Assembly (NCBI GenBank): GCA_964016985.1
Contig: OZ024825.1
Span: forward strand, 36,517,557 to 36,581,556
Direction: 5' to 3'
DNA length: 64,000 nucleotides
From: Anodontia alba
Lineage: Eukaryota > Mollusca > Bivalvia > Lucinida > Lucinidae
Within the stretch, counting starts at the first letter, position 1. Each line of letters opens with the position of its first letter. The translations under genes and the position numbers were made by a program. Below, piece by piece: positions 1 through 9,737 of this stretch. The notes beneath the pieces are model-generated. The model made no database searches and was not told where the DNA came from. It was given only the letters and a program-made list of their open reading frames with translations.

Positions 1-50
1 CTGAATCAATGTTGAATCAACGTTGTTTCAACGTTGGATGCCTGCTGGGT
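1..50. repeat. Family I palindromic repeat, fragment
   Basis: Contains repeated CAACGTTG-type words and ends in GCCTGCTGGG, as do the better preserved copies at 1537-1632, 48737-48842 and 53236-53322. It is cut by the window edge, so only one arm is visible. The assignment rests on shared words only. Confidence 0.5.
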
Positions 51-101
51 ATTTATGTATATAAATATATATACATGTAATATATACAATAGAAGACTTA
101 C

Positions 102-413
102 CGTTTGCTTTACAGGTACATAAAGAACATTCTGTCCGCCATGATGTCCATTTTTGGGTCCCAGCCTAAACCCTTTGGCTTTCACCCAAAACCTGAACTT
201 GGAATTTTCCGTACTGGACTCCTCCTCCCCAGTAAGAATGCGAACTATTCTGTTGTACTTTTTACGAGTAACAGTTTTTGTTTTTCCGCTATCTCCATAA
301 TTTTGTAACGCCCAGGACTGAAATGTGTCGTACATTTCTCTCTTGTTAACTTCACTAATCCCATCCGGCATATATTTCCCATTTTGTACACCTGGATTAT
401 CTAAAGCCATCAT
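102..413 (-). CDS. NOL4: NOL4-like (nucleolar protein 4) first coding exon, partial gene
   Basis: This is the first coding exon of a nucleolar protein 4 (NOL4/NOL4L) homologue; the gene continues beyond the left edge. From the ATG at 413 (a second Met follows directly) the exon encodes 104 residues in phase 0. It ends in VPVKQT, directly followed by a consensus GTAAGT donor at 101-96; the open frame running on past it is intronic low-complexity sequence. Diagnostic segments are YGDSGKTKTVTRKKYNRIV at about residues 39-57 and NSKFRFWVKAKGFRLG at about 70-85, then LYVPVK, the order I know from the conserved N-terminal part of vertebrate NOL4 and NOL4L. NOL4 proteins are nuclear, neuron-enriched and of poorly defined biochemical role. 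The match is from remembered family motifs; whether it is NOL4 or NOL4L cannot be told, and invertebrates usually have one copy. Confidence 0.82.
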
Positions 414-972
414 TTTTCAATATTAAGACACTTTAATATCACCATGAAACCATTAAATTTGACTTCTAGCTTTCTAAGTTTATTTCACTAATCATTAAAA
501 AGTAAGGATATTGATTGAAGTGTGATTCCGGTAAAATACTTCTTTTACAAATCGATATTAGGTATATTTCTCTAAAATCCTATTTTCTGAAATCCATTAC
601 TATGGTGATGCTAACAGGACAATGTGACGGAGCGATCTGAATTAAGTAGAGGCTGTCACGATTCCAGCAGTCAACAGGATGCTCCAAACAGCATATCCTT
701 GAATAGCTTCTTGGTGACATAGATCTGTCGCACGCGCCTCGCCCTATGTTGCCGGGACAAATCAAAACCCTTCAGCCAATCAGCGGCGAGATTTTTGTCC
801 CATCCGTGGGAGACTAATGCATATTCATATTATACATTGTTGCTTGCGGAAAACTTATAAATTATATGATTTAAAGGTATTCGGAAGGTAGATATTATTG
901 GTTAGGCTTTAGATATAATTAGATGAAGCCACCGGGAGTTTAATTATCAGATAATAAGATACGTTCAGACTC
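414..972 (-). promoter_or_regulatory. Upstream region of the NOL4-like exon, possible promoter
   Basis: The sequence 5' of the NOL4-like ATG on the minus strand. It holds a CCAATCAG word at 776-783 (read on the plus strand) beside a locally CpG-richer stretch (about 720-800) in otherwise AT-rich DNA, which would suit a promoter 300-380 bp upstream of the start. No TATA box or transcription start could be assigned. The rest of the interval shows no gene or recognised repeat. Confidence 0.25.
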
Positions 973-1206
973 TAACCTTTACCACTCTCTGGGCTATTTC
1001 AGCAGACGACAAACTGATCTTGTTTTTTTTTTATTATTATTATTTTTCTCAGAAAACAGGATATGGCATTTCATGCAAATTTTGCATGAAATGTCAAATC
1101 CTGTATTCTGGGGGAAAATAATAATAATAATAATAAAAAACAAACGAAAGAAAAAAAACATTTCACTATGTCGTCTGCTGAAAATATTACCCAGCGTGCT
1201 AAGCGC
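973..1206. mobile_element. Family D hairpin MITE, copy 1
   Basis: An inverted-repeat element. The left side reads CAGCAGACGACAAACTGAT and the right side TGTCGTCTGCTGAAAATAT. The outer ends (CTTTACCACTCTCTGGG and CCCAGCGTGCTAAGCGC) are also roughly inverted, and the middle is a palindrome round CATTTCATGCAAATTTTGC. Non-coding; at least eight relatives lie in this window. Confidence 0.75.
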
Positions 1207-1536
1207 TAATCACAGCCTGACCAAGCTGATAATGACCCCTCTACAGGTAGGTCACTACAGGTACCGTACGACGGTATATAGACAGGCGCGATGTATTTCG
1301 AGTGCTGCTGGGACAAAGGTGATGACAGCGCGCTAATAGAGTTCGGCAGATTGTGACAAATAATTGTATTCCCGATGCCAATGACAAAAGGGTGCAAATA
1401 ATAATATTTCAACTTTAACCTGCTGTAGGCCACACTTATCAAACGTAATCTATTGTTACTGTGTATTTTACCCTGAATACTTGGACACATTTTACCGTAG
1501 TTACCTAAATATTCGGAAACCTCCCTGCGGGCTCGC
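1207..1536. other. No gene or recognised repeat
   Basis: Unique-looking sequence. The short open frames crossing it show no domain, splice context or codon pattern that supports a gene. Confidence 0.4.
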
Positions 1537-1632
1537 AGGGTTGAAACAACGTCGCATCAACGTCGATGCAACGTCTATGACGTTGCATCGACGTTGATGC
1601 GACGTTATTTGTACAGCATGTGGCCGCTGGGT
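1537..1632. mobile_element. Family I palindromic element (CGTTG words), copy 2
   Basis: A near-perfect palindrome at 1548-1606: arms made of GTCGCATCAACGTCGATGCA and its complement, round the loop CTATG. It is followed by GTGGCCGCTGGG. The same words and end recur at 48737-48842 and 53236-53322, so this is a dispersed hairpin family. Confidence 0.65.
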
Positions 1633-1649
1633 TTAACTCTTCTCTATAC

Positions 1650-1760
1650 TAGTTCCCAGAATTGAAAACGTCCGTTTTACCACATCTCAAAATAAAAACC
1701 GTCCCAGACGAGTGGTAAACAGTGTAGACCCATATCAGACACCGCTCCGTTCGACAGTTT
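1650..1760. repeat. Family C fragment
   Basis: Contains AAACAGTGTAGACCCATATC followed by AGACACCG, the left arm of the family C hairpin, without a matching right arm. Confidence 0.45.
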
Positions 1761-1850
1761 CTGATCAGTCTCAGCCTGTCAGTCGGAATTCTTGGAGTAA
1801 ATAAGGTCCACTGGTATTGGGACATCTCAGTTCATTTACCACACTTTAAA

Positions 1851-1868
1851 ATAAAAATAATAATAATA

Positions 1869-1899
<31 letters not shown>

Positions 1900-1903
1900 T
1901 TGA
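1851..1903. repeat. (AAT)n microsatellite
   Basis: About 17 AAT/TAA trinucleotides with one G interruption. Confidence 0.9.
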
Positions 1904-2160
1904 ACTTTGGACTACCTTTAAAAAGTGCTGATTGAACGTTAAAAAGTGCAGATCCTGATCAAGATGCAGTTTGGTCGTGCGGTTTATTCAACCATATCTG
2001 TCCTAATATTTAGGACTGAGGGGAACGGACACAGCTGAAGGATTTTGCTGTCATTTTTGTAAGGGGAGATAACTCTTGCAGACAGGAAATTACATTACGA
2101 GTACTGGAATTCATTTTAAACAGGACTACTCTTAAAGGAAAGAGGGATCTTTGTTTTCTA

Positions 2161-2390
2161 TAACGCATTTATGCCTGGCGTACCATTAAAGGGTCATTGG
2201 CAAACAGTGTAGACCCTGATCAGACGCCGCGTTCTGCGGCGTCTGATCAGGGTCTACACTGCTTGCATCAAGTACAGGAATTTCTATAATAAATGATAAT
2301 ACTGAAAAACAAACCAGACACCCCTGAAATTGGAAATGAACCTGTCCAAAAGAGAGAGGTGGAAGAGTCCACTAGGGATAAATAGGTTAA
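2161..2390 (+). mobile_element. Family C hairpin MITE, copy 1
   Basis: The hairpin at 2199-2266 has arms GCAAACAGTGTAGACCCTGA and its complement, with a GATCAGACGCCGC/GCGGCGTCTGATC inner stem and a short TTCT-type loop. The tail continues to a GGTTAA end through GAAATTGGAAATG and GTGGAAGAGTCCA, shared with the copies at 38231-38450 and 50089-50317 (inverted). Confidence 0.75.
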
Positions 2391-2484
2391 AATGTAGTAG
2401 CCCAATAAAAAGGGAAGCAAATATGCCATGTCAAGGTAAACATATTTAGTATTTCACCCTGATAGTTGGGTTTACAGCCTCTTT

Positions 2485-2737
2485 TTAAACCTTTACCATT
2501 CTCTGGACTATTTCTGCAGACGACAAACTGATATTTTTTTCTTATTGTTGCCAAGAAATAGGTTTTGACATTTCATGCAGATTGTCTCCTCGGGACATGA
2601 TATGTCAAATACTTGGTGTGTCTGTGGGGATGGGGGTGGGGTGGGGGTGAGGAGGGGATGGAGAGGGGGGCAAATAAGAAAAATACCACTAAACAATGGT
2701 GTCTGCTGAAAATTTTACCCAGCATGCTAAGCGTTAA
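2485..2737. mobile_element. Family D hairpin MITE, copy 2
   Basis: Left end CTTTACCATTCTCTGG then TGCAGACGACAAACTGATA; right end GTCTGCTGAAAATTTTACCC then AGCATGCTAAGCG. The centre keeps GACATTTCATGCAGATTGTC but its right half is replaced by a G-rich stretch (about 2620-2670), so the hairpin is damaged. Confidence 0.65.
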
Positions 2738-2759
2738 GAAACAATTCTAGAAATATTTC

Positions 2760-2960
2760 CCATTATGGCCATATTAAGCGACAATTCATACAGTTCACGG
2801 CATATACAGACAGCGAAGGCCAAGATCAGCCTGTGCATCCACACAGTCCAATCAGAGACTTTGCTGTCAGTTTGCAGAATCCCGATGAATGTGTGCGCAT
2901 GAGCGGTTTGAAGATACATTCTCGCTTGATGCAGCTGAGCATCGCCGTCTGCGACAGGGT
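2760..2960. repeat. Family N fragment
   Basis: Contains GACAGCGAAGGCCAAGATCA, then GCCTGTGCATCC, AGTCCAATCAGAGACTT and TGCTGTCAGTTTGC, the body of the family N element that is complete at 52244-52482. Diverged. Confidence 0.5.
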
Positions 2961-2970
2961 AAATGTTAAC

Positions 2971-3225
2971 ACTTAAAGCGCCGAGCAGAATTTGTAGCAG
3001 ACGACAGTTTAATTTTTTTTTATTTGTTATAGGAAACAAGTAGTCTTTTATTTGAATTGTCTGATAATCAAAGAAAACAAACATTGACATTTCATGTGAA
3101 TCGTCTGTCATGCAGACGATTCATATGAAATGTCAAGACTTACTTCCTCTGAAAAATAAAACAAAAATGATAAAAAAAATTGTCGTCTGCTGCAGTTGTG
3201 ACTGGCGTTTTTAGGGTTGAAAATT
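2971..3225. mobile_element. Family D hairpin MITE, copy 3
   Basis: Left end AAAGCGCCGAGCAGAATTTG then TAGCAGACGACAG; right end TTGTCGTCTGCTGCAG. Central palindrome TTTCATGTGAATCGTCTG and CAGACGATTCATATGAAA (about 3089-3135). Confidence 0.65.
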
Positions 3226-3345
3226 TCCGCTCGGCAATTATCGGAAATTACGATTGTGAAAAGGGTCTATTACATCGGGTGTTAGCGTTGCTCTCCGGTA
3301 AAGACACCCTGAACCGTACCTATCCCAACCGTTAAAGCGCTCTGC

Positions 3346-3418
3346 AAAATTGTTTTTTGTTTTTTGTTTTTTTTTTTGTTTTTTTTTTTTTTTGTTGTTG
3401 TTGTTTTTTTTTTTTTAA
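3346..3418. repeat. T-rich low-complexity tract
   Basis: T runs broken by G, including a TTG microrepeat. Reverse-strand reading gives only poly-lysine and threonine, so it is not coding. Confidence 0.85.
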
Positions 3419-3439
3419 TTTGCTGAGAAACTAAGGCTT

Positions 3440-3860
3440 GGAACTTCGTCTGAATTGTCTGCATTGCAGAGGATCAACATCAATGATGATTTTTTTTCGG
3501 TGGAACAGCGGATGATACACGTGAAATGTCAAGGCTTATTTTCTCGGAATAGCGGAAGATTCACACGAAATGGCAAGGTTATTTTTTAGGGAAAATATCA
3601 CACGATTCACATGAAATGTTAAGCCGTCGATTCACATAAAATGTTTTATTTTTCGGTAAAAAGCAGTCGAGTCACATGAAACGTCAAAAAGACGATTCAC
3701 CTGAAATACAGAGCTTTCTATTTTTCTTGAAAAGCTGACGATTTATATGATTAAAGCAGACAATTCCCATGAAATGTTATTTTTTGCGAAAGGAGACGAT
3801 TCACGTGAAATGGTAAACAGACGATTCCTTCTTTTTTAAGCTGGCGATTCACATGAAATG
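3440..3860. repeat. Degenerate array of the family D core word
   Basis: The word GATTCACATGAAATG (with variants) recurs roughly ten times in 400 bp, mixed with CAGACGATTC. This is the core of family D hairpins in irregular tandem copies, probably from repeated insertion or slippage at D elements. Confidence 0.55.
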
Positions 3861-4124
3861 CCAATTAACTTTCACAATAGTAAGATAAAATGTCGTTTGT
3901 CGAAGTTGTAATTGGATTGATTTTAAGGTTTAAGACATAAAACAGTCCATTTCATCACACGGTCATGTGTAAGGAGGTGCTGATTGGCTAGCAAACAGTG
4001 CAGACCCGCCAAAGCTACTCACACTGAGTTTATTCTGAGTCTACACTAGTGATCAAATGTAGCTGTTTGAAATCTAGGTTTAAATACGGTCTGACCAAGG
4101 CTGACCAAGGCATTAGCTGTCCGC

Positions 4125-4326
4125 TCAAAGAATTACTCTATACGAAGACTGTGTAATCTGGGTAAAATTTTCAGCAGAAGATATATTGAAATATATCTTA
4201 TTTTTTTTTTCCAGAAAACGGGGTTTGACATTCCATGGAATGTCAAAATCTGTTTTCTGGGAAAAATTTGAAAAAAATATCAGTTTTTCGTCTGCTGAAT
4301 TAGTTCTGAGAGCGGTAAGGGTGAAC
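4125..4326. mobile_element. Family D hairpin MITE, copy 4
   Basis: Left side GTAAAATTTTCAGCAGAAGA; right side TTTCGTCTGCTGAATTAG then GAGCGGTAAGG. Central palindrome GAAAACGGGGTTTGACATTC and GACATTCCATGGAATGTC (about 4213-4262). Confidence 0.7.
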
Positions 4327-4530
4327 ATGTCCATGTTCGAGGGCTAGTCAATAAGGAACCGGCCTACCTTACTTCCGTTCGGGATGGACCACTTCTTTTT
4401 TATGTAATTATCCTCCAGTACGATACATATGACCCAATGATGAACCAGTGCCATCATCCCAGAATTGCGTTAACCCACTCCTCAACCGCTGCCTTGACGA
4501 AAATGGCATCCACGGATATCTTTTTTTTTT

Positions 4531-4722
4531 AACTCTTAACATGCTATGGGCAAATTCGGCAGACGGCAATTGGACGATATTTTTCTTGTTTTTCACAGAA
4601 AATAGACTTTGACATTTCATGCAAATTGGCAATTTGCATGAAATGTCAAAGCCTATTTTCGGATAAAAATAAGAAAAATATTTCAAAATGTCGTCTGCTG
4701 AAATGTTTACCTAAGTATTAAG
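4531..4722. mobile_element. Family D hairpin MITE, copy 5
   Basis: Left AACTCTTAACATGCTATGGG then CGGCAGACGGCAA; right GTCGTCTGCTGAAATGTT. Strong central palindrome TTTGACATTTCATGCAAATT and its complement (about 4606-4652), which is why a spurious reverse-strand reading frame crosses it. Confidence 0.75.
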
Positions 4723-4881
4723 TTTGGGAACAAAAAGTAATTACTAGGTGCCAAATCAGGCGAATAGGCGGGCTGTGGTATTATTTCATACCCTTTTCGC
4801 ACTACCCCATCCATTTAAATATTACAATTTTGGACTCTAGTATTTTATGCTGAAGAAGAACTCCTTAAGAGTGTTACTTGC

Positions 4882-4884
<3 letters not shown>

Positions 4885-4918
<34 letters not shown>
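4885..4918. repeat. Poly-T tract
   Basis: About 34 uninterrupted T. Length in an assembly may be unreliable. Confidence 0.95.
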
Positions 4919-5620
4919 CGCGGATGGCAATTGGCAATTCTCAGTTGGTCAAGTAAGTTTGCATACTACTTGCTAGTTATTGTACTCCCTTTAGTAAAAT
5001 GTCCTACAGAATTACTACTTTGGCGGCACAAAATACAGCGGCCATCGCCATGTCAGCCGAGGGTTGAGTCTCGATCTTCTTGAGCCTTGGGGAATCAGGT
5101 TTAAATATTTACATTACAAATACAAAGGTACATTGGAAATGAGCTGATCGAAAGCTCAAATCGCTGTGTGTATCATCTCCTTAATTTACCGATGACTGTT
5201 CGACTATATTTGTATTGTTATTCTGTGTACATCCCGTGTCCATACACCCAATCGATACTGTATAAGTGTTCAAAAATGTTAAAATGTGTATAATTAGAAA
5301 GGTTAAGTTATAATTATAATGACTATTTTACACAGTTTGTTGGGCATTGTAAGAATTTTTTTTTTTTTTTTACCTTGTCTGCGTACGACCAAATAAACCT
5401 GTTTATGGTCACGTTTGAGCCATTCATAAGAACCAGTATTAACAATAATTTTTGACAGTACATCTGTATGGAGAAAAAAAGAATAACACGAGTTCTTTAA
5501 GTCTAGAGCGCAATGAGCGAAATGAACAGGTGTAGAGAAAACAGCCGGGCTGCAAATTTCGAATATAGATCTTACTACGATGTACTATTTGACCAATGGA
5601 ATAGCGTCTTAATTAGATTC
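4919..5620. other. No gene or recognised repeat
   Basis: AT-rich sequence with one T15 run (about 5357-5371). No supported coding frame and no copy elsewhere in the window noticed. Confidence 0.4.
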
Positions 5621-5898
5621 CATCACGAAAACACGCCTGTATAATTCTGACCCCCTCAAACCCCACTTTTATATAGTAAAACTGGGGTTTACAGGGGTAT
5701 ACATTATGTTTCTTATTTCTGCTCAAAAACATAGATTGTGGGTACCCGTTAGAACCGCCTCGGCGAGGCGGTTCTAACGTGTACCCACAATCTATGTTTT
5801 GAGCAGAAATATGAAAAAAAAATCAGAATTTTTATCTGAAAACTTTCAGTTTTTGGTGGTTAAATTTTCAATATTTGAATAGGCGTGTTTTCGTAATG
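5621..5898 (+). mobile_element. Family A hairpin MITE, copy 1
   Basis: 278 bp. The ends are inverted: CATCACGAAAACACGCCT at left and AGGCGTGTTTTCGTAATG at right. The middle (about 5711-5815) is a hairpin: GCTCAAAAACATAGATTGTG then the CGTTAGAACCGCCTC stem and its complement. A CCCC-ACTTTTATATAGTAAAAC-TGGGG stem sits in the left third. Non-coding. Confidence 0.8.
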
Positions 5899-6229
5899 TA
5901 TACATTTGAGTTCGTATTGAGTAAACCCGGATCGTACTCATAAGAACCGGTGTAAACACTTAAATATGACGTAGTGTATAGTCTATATTCAAAAAAAGTA
6001 ATCACGTGAACTCTTTATATCTAGAGCGTATCGATTCTAATAAACAGGAGGTAAAAGTATAGCCGGACCACTTATGCAAATTAAGAATATAGATATTGAT
6101 ATGACATACTATTCGACAAATGAATTGAATCTTTATCGTATATTTACTGTAAAATACTTCGTTTTTGAATATGCGATACGATCGTGACGTCCGTGCGCGT
6201 ATCACGTTAGCTGAAGCGTTAGCACATGA
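5899..6229. other. No gene or recognised repeat
   Basis: AT-rich. It contains GAACTCTTTATATCTAGAGCG near 6008, resembling GAGTTCTTTAAGTCTAGAGCG near 5490, so the two sides of family A copy 1 may be a diverged older duplication. Confidence 0.3.
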
Positions 6230-6490
6230 TGCCATATCGCATACTCCATATCACATCCCAAAATTAATATCACACACTTTTTATCGCACCCCAAAGGCCA
6301 TATCATATCTCTGACGTCACAATTTTCGGAACACTCAGCTGTCTTCCTGTTGACAATTATTCTTTTGATATATATTTATTTAATTAATAAACAACATAAA
6401 GTCGTTATTTAAAGAGACGCACGGAATTTAAGTAAAATATGGATGAAAAGACAATGGAGGCGATTGCCGACCGGTTGCTAGATCTTGAAA

Positions 6491-6928
6491 ATATCATCGA
6501 GAAAAGAACTTACTTAGCAGGCTTCAGGTTTCACCAAAAACCGGACGGTCCCGTAGCACGAACAGTGATACAATTCAGTTCATCACGAAAACATACCTAT
6601 ATAATTTTGACCCCCGTAAACCCCACTTTTATATTTTAAAACTGGGGTTTACAGGGGTATACATTATTTTTCTTATTTCTGCCCAAAAACATAAATTGTG
6701 GGTATTCGTTAGAACCACCTCGCGGAGGCGGTTCTAACGAGTACCCACAATCTATGTTTTGAGCAGATATATAAAAAAATATCAGAGTTTTTTTATCTGA
6801 TTTTTTTCAGTTTTTGGAGGTGAAATTATCTATATATTTGAATGGGCGTGTTTTCGAAATGTCAAAGTTGTAGAGAGTATGAGGAACACAAGCACAGTTC
6901 AAAATATATATGAAAAATTGATTATGTT
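6491..6928. repeat. 438-bp tandem duplication, unit 1
   Basis: Starts at ATATCATCGAGAAAAGAA and recurs from 6929 with few differences. The unit contains a family A element plus flanks on both sides, so the duplication happened after that insertion. Confidence 0.85.
6581..6861 (+). mobile_element. Family A hairpin MITE, copy 2
   Basis: Ends CATCACGAAAACATACCTAT and GGGCGTGTTTTCGAAATG. Central hairpin CGTTAGAACCACCTCG / GGAGGCGGTTCTAACG with one stem mismatch. Lies in tandem unit 1. Confidence 0.8.
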
Positions 6929-7365
6929 ATATCATCGAGAAAAGAAACTACTTAGCAGGCTTCAGGTTTCACCAAAATCGGACGGTCCCTTAGCACGAAC
7001 AGTGATACAATTCAGTTCATCACGAAAACATACCTATATAATTTTGACTCCCGTAAACCCGACTTTTATATGGTAAAACTGGGGTTTACAGGGGTATACA
7101 TTATTTTTCTTATTTCTACCCAAAAACATAGATTGTGGGTACTCGTTAGAACCGCCTCGCCGAGGCGGTTCTAACGAGTACCCACAATCTATGTTTTGAG
7201 CAGATATATGAAAAATATCAGAGTTTTTTATCTGAAATTTTTCAGTTTTTGGAGGTGAAATTTTCTATATATTTGAATAGGCGTGTTTTCGTAATGTCAA
7301 AGTTGTAGAGAGTATGAGGAACACAAGTACAGTTCGAAATATATATGAAAAATAGATTATGTTAT
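6929..7365. repeat. 438-bp tandem duplication, unit 2
   Basis: Second copy of the block at 6491-6928, about 437 bp, ending in AGATTATGTTAT. Differences are scattered single bases. Confidence 0.85.
7018..7296 (+). mobile_element. Family A hairpin MITE, copy 3
   Basis: Ends CATCACGAAAACATACCTAT and AGGCGTGTTTTCGTAATG. The central stem GTTAGAACCGCCTCGCCGAG and complement is perfect, so it differs from copy 2 by restored or retained pairing. Confidence 0.8.
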
Positions 7366-7470
7366 GGCATTTTTTCATATCATACCCCATATCAGTCCCC
7401 GGGCTTTCGGCCCTCGGGTTGATATGTGTTATGATATGAAAAATTCCATATGATAATCTCTATATACAGG

Positions 7471-8133
7471 TTACTATATATTTAAGATGTGCTTTTATTG
7501 ACATACAGATATCAAAACAAATATAGGATAAAATTAAAAACACAAACAGCCGACAGCGATTTTTAAGGAAAAATAAATATATTGAAACACGGTTATAATT
7601 ATTTTTCAGTTATCACTCAGCATTCGCAATACATTCTTCACAACCCGTAGCAAGCTGGTTAGATAACTTTGTTTCCGATTTTATAGAATGATTTTAGTGA
7701 TTTTTAGCACTGAAGAAGTTTCGGAAGTGTGCATGTTTGGGCTCGTGTTTTCTGATTCATTATTGGCCAAAGAATGTCTCTAAATCTTTAGAAGATGTGT
7801 GCGGGTCCAGTTGCTTTTCTCTCCTGTCTGAGCTCTAGGTTAAGCGCATCTTTAGCCTCCGCAATAAGTTCTTCCTTATCCGTTATTACGAACGCTAAAC
7901 CTGTGTACATTTGTTTGATAGCTTTGTCTTTTATTATATATACAATGTATTGAATTTGGTAATTTTCAGGAAAGGTTTCGGAAGTGTGTACGTTTGCTCT
8001 CGTGTTTTTGCACTCTGAGTCAATAACAGTCAAAGAAGTTGTTTTCCTCTCTGAACTTTGGTAAAGCTCATCTTTCAGATTTAAATCATTGACCGGCCCG
8101 GGAATCGCGCCGGTCTCTTAATATAGCTTTGGA
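7471..8133. other. Unassigned region with a diverged direct repeat
   Basis: A block at about 7715-7775 (TTTCGGAAGTGTGCATG, CTCGTGTTTTCTGA) recurs at about 7970-8035 (TTTCGGAAGTGTGTACG, CTCGTGTTTTTGCA). A reverse-strand frame at 7788-8033 (ends in AKDALNLELRQERKATG) covers the second copy. It looks protein-like but has no recognised family and no clear splice sites. Confidence 0.3.
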
Positions 8134-9610
8134 CTTTTAGCTCACCTGAGCCGAATGCTCACTGGTGAGCTTATTGCATAGCCTCTGTTGTCATCGACTT
8201 TCGTCTGTAGTCTGTCGTCTGTAGTCTGTCAACATTTCAAACATCTTCTCCTCTGAAACTACTGGGCCGATTGAAGTCAAATTTCATGTGGAGCAGTCAT
8301 GGGATGGGGGAACGAAAATGTGTTCGCAGGGTCCAGGTCACATGACCAAGATGGCCGTCATGCCCATATAGGTAAAAACCCTTTAAAATCTTCTTCTCCC
8401 GAACCAGTAGGACGATTGTTATGAAACTTGGTATGTGGCATTGGAGACTCAGGCCAGTCATAGTTTGTTCAAATGATGACACTTTGATGATCTTGACCTA
8501 TTTTAGGCTAAGGTCAAATTTGTTCGCATAGACTTTTGTATGGGAAAAAGTCAAAACCTTGTATTTTTCAGACACTATTGCAGCCTGTGGTCTGAAAATC
8601 TACTGGGCCATTTGTAACCAAATTTCATATGAACTTTTTTAGGAACAAGAAAATGAAAATTAATTCATATGAGTTTGGTCACATGACCAATATAGCCGCC
8701 ATGCCATTTAAGGTAAAAACCCTTTAAAAATCCTCTTCTCCCGAACCAGTAGGCCGATTGTCATGAAACTTGGTATGTAGCATTGGGGACTCGAGCCAAT
8801 CATAGTTTGTTTAAATGATGACACTTGGGTGATCTCGACCTATTTAATTTTGTTCGCATAGATTTTGTATTTTTCCGTCTTGTTTATTTGTGTTGAGGTT
8901 TTACGGCCCAGTCAACCCAATGGGGTCATGTCGAGCGCGGTCAGTTTACCTAACCACACGTTTACTGGGCAGGCTTAGTCCTCTAAGCGGTTAACCAGTA
9001 TTATGCACATTCTTTCGCCAGAAACTGACAACTGCCGTTCTTGAATCAGCGGAAGGGAGAGAATGACCGTAGAAAATATTTCATGATCAATCTCCACGAA
9101 ATAATGTTGCCGATCTCGGCGGGGGTTGAACCCGCGACCTCCTGGTCTCCAGTCGGACGGCGCATCCAACTGAGCCACCGAGGCCGATATTTTTCAGTCA
9201 CTATTGCAGCCTGTGGTCTGAAAATTAGTAGATGCAGTGAGCTAAATGAGTAAATGAGACTACATGTGTATTCAAGCCCAAGGTCATTCAAATATAAAAA
9301 TTAAAACCTGTTTTTTCTCAGAAACTACTGGGTCATTTGTAACCAAATTTCATATAAGATTTTTAGGTACAAGAAAATGAAAATTAATTCATATAGATTT
9401 GGTCACCTGACCAATATGGCCACCATGCGAATATGAATATAAAATTAAAACCCTTTAAAAAATCTTCAGTGGGCTGATTATCATGAAACTTGGTACGTAG
9501 CATTTGGGACTCGAGTCAATCATAGTTTATTCAAATGATGGTCCCTGGATAGCATTGATCTATTTTAGGCCAAATGTCAACTTTGGTCCCATAGGATTTT
9601 GTGCGGTAAA
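8134..9610 (+). mobile_element. Family P tandem-cored element, copy 1
   Basis: Begins TTTTAGCTCACCTGAGCCGA, then a hairpin-like GCTCACTGGTGAGC and a GTCGTCTGTAGTCTGTC stretch, as in the other P elements. The core is about 2.5 imperfect units of roughly 345 bp with TTCTCCCGAACCAGTAGG and TATTTTTCAGACACTATTGC. The usual CCTCTTGTT end is missing, so the 3' boundary is approximate. A SINE is inserted at 8880-9187. Confidence 0.65.
8880..9187 (-). mobile_element. tRNA-derived SINE inserted in the P element
   Basis: Read on the minus strand it starts with a tRNA-like head. The pol III A box TGGCTCAGTTGG (9177-9166) matches consensus, and the B box is GGTTCAACCCC (9132-9122). A body with TTCTTGAATCAGCGGAAG and a tail rich in CAACACAAATAAACA follow. 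Flanking copies TATTTTTCCGTC (8868-8879) and TATTTTTCAGTC (9188-9199) are a 12-bp target duplication; the uninterrupted unit of the host element (near 8563) supports that site. The intact boxes could allow transcription. Confidence 0.85.
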
Positions 9611-9737
9611 AACAACAAGATGCCTCATTCAGGCATTGTGACCTCGAGCAGTTCACTTTGGACCACTTCGTTATAGTACCCATCGGTCCAGCCCTTGGAC
9701 TCGGACTTCCGTGCTACAAAGAGGTTGGGATGTACCT

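Larger units (their letters stand above)
6230..7470. mobile_element. Possible larger element with CATATCA-rich ends
   Basis: The left flank has several (C)CATATC(G)/CATATCACA words (6230-6312); the right flank has TTTTTCATATCATACCCCAT and a GGCTTTCGGCCCTCGGG hairpin (7366-7460). Between them is a short start-like frame at 6439 (MDEKTMEAIADRLLDLEN and on) that runs into the inserted family A element. The protein is not recognised. Reading this as a degenerate non-autonomous element is inference. Confidence 0.35.

Noticed and set aside
2199..2266. Intrinsic transcription terminator hairpins (family C stems)
   Set aside because: No bacterial genes nearby, no consistent T run, and the stems recur as dispersed elements with conserved flanks.
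4408..4686. Reverse-strand open frame of 92 codons
   Set aside because: It lies mostly on a family D palindrome; the peptide is the translated hairpin.
9110..9187. tRNA gene
   Set aside because: The tRNA-like part continues into a SINE body and tail and has a target duplication; it is a SINE head.
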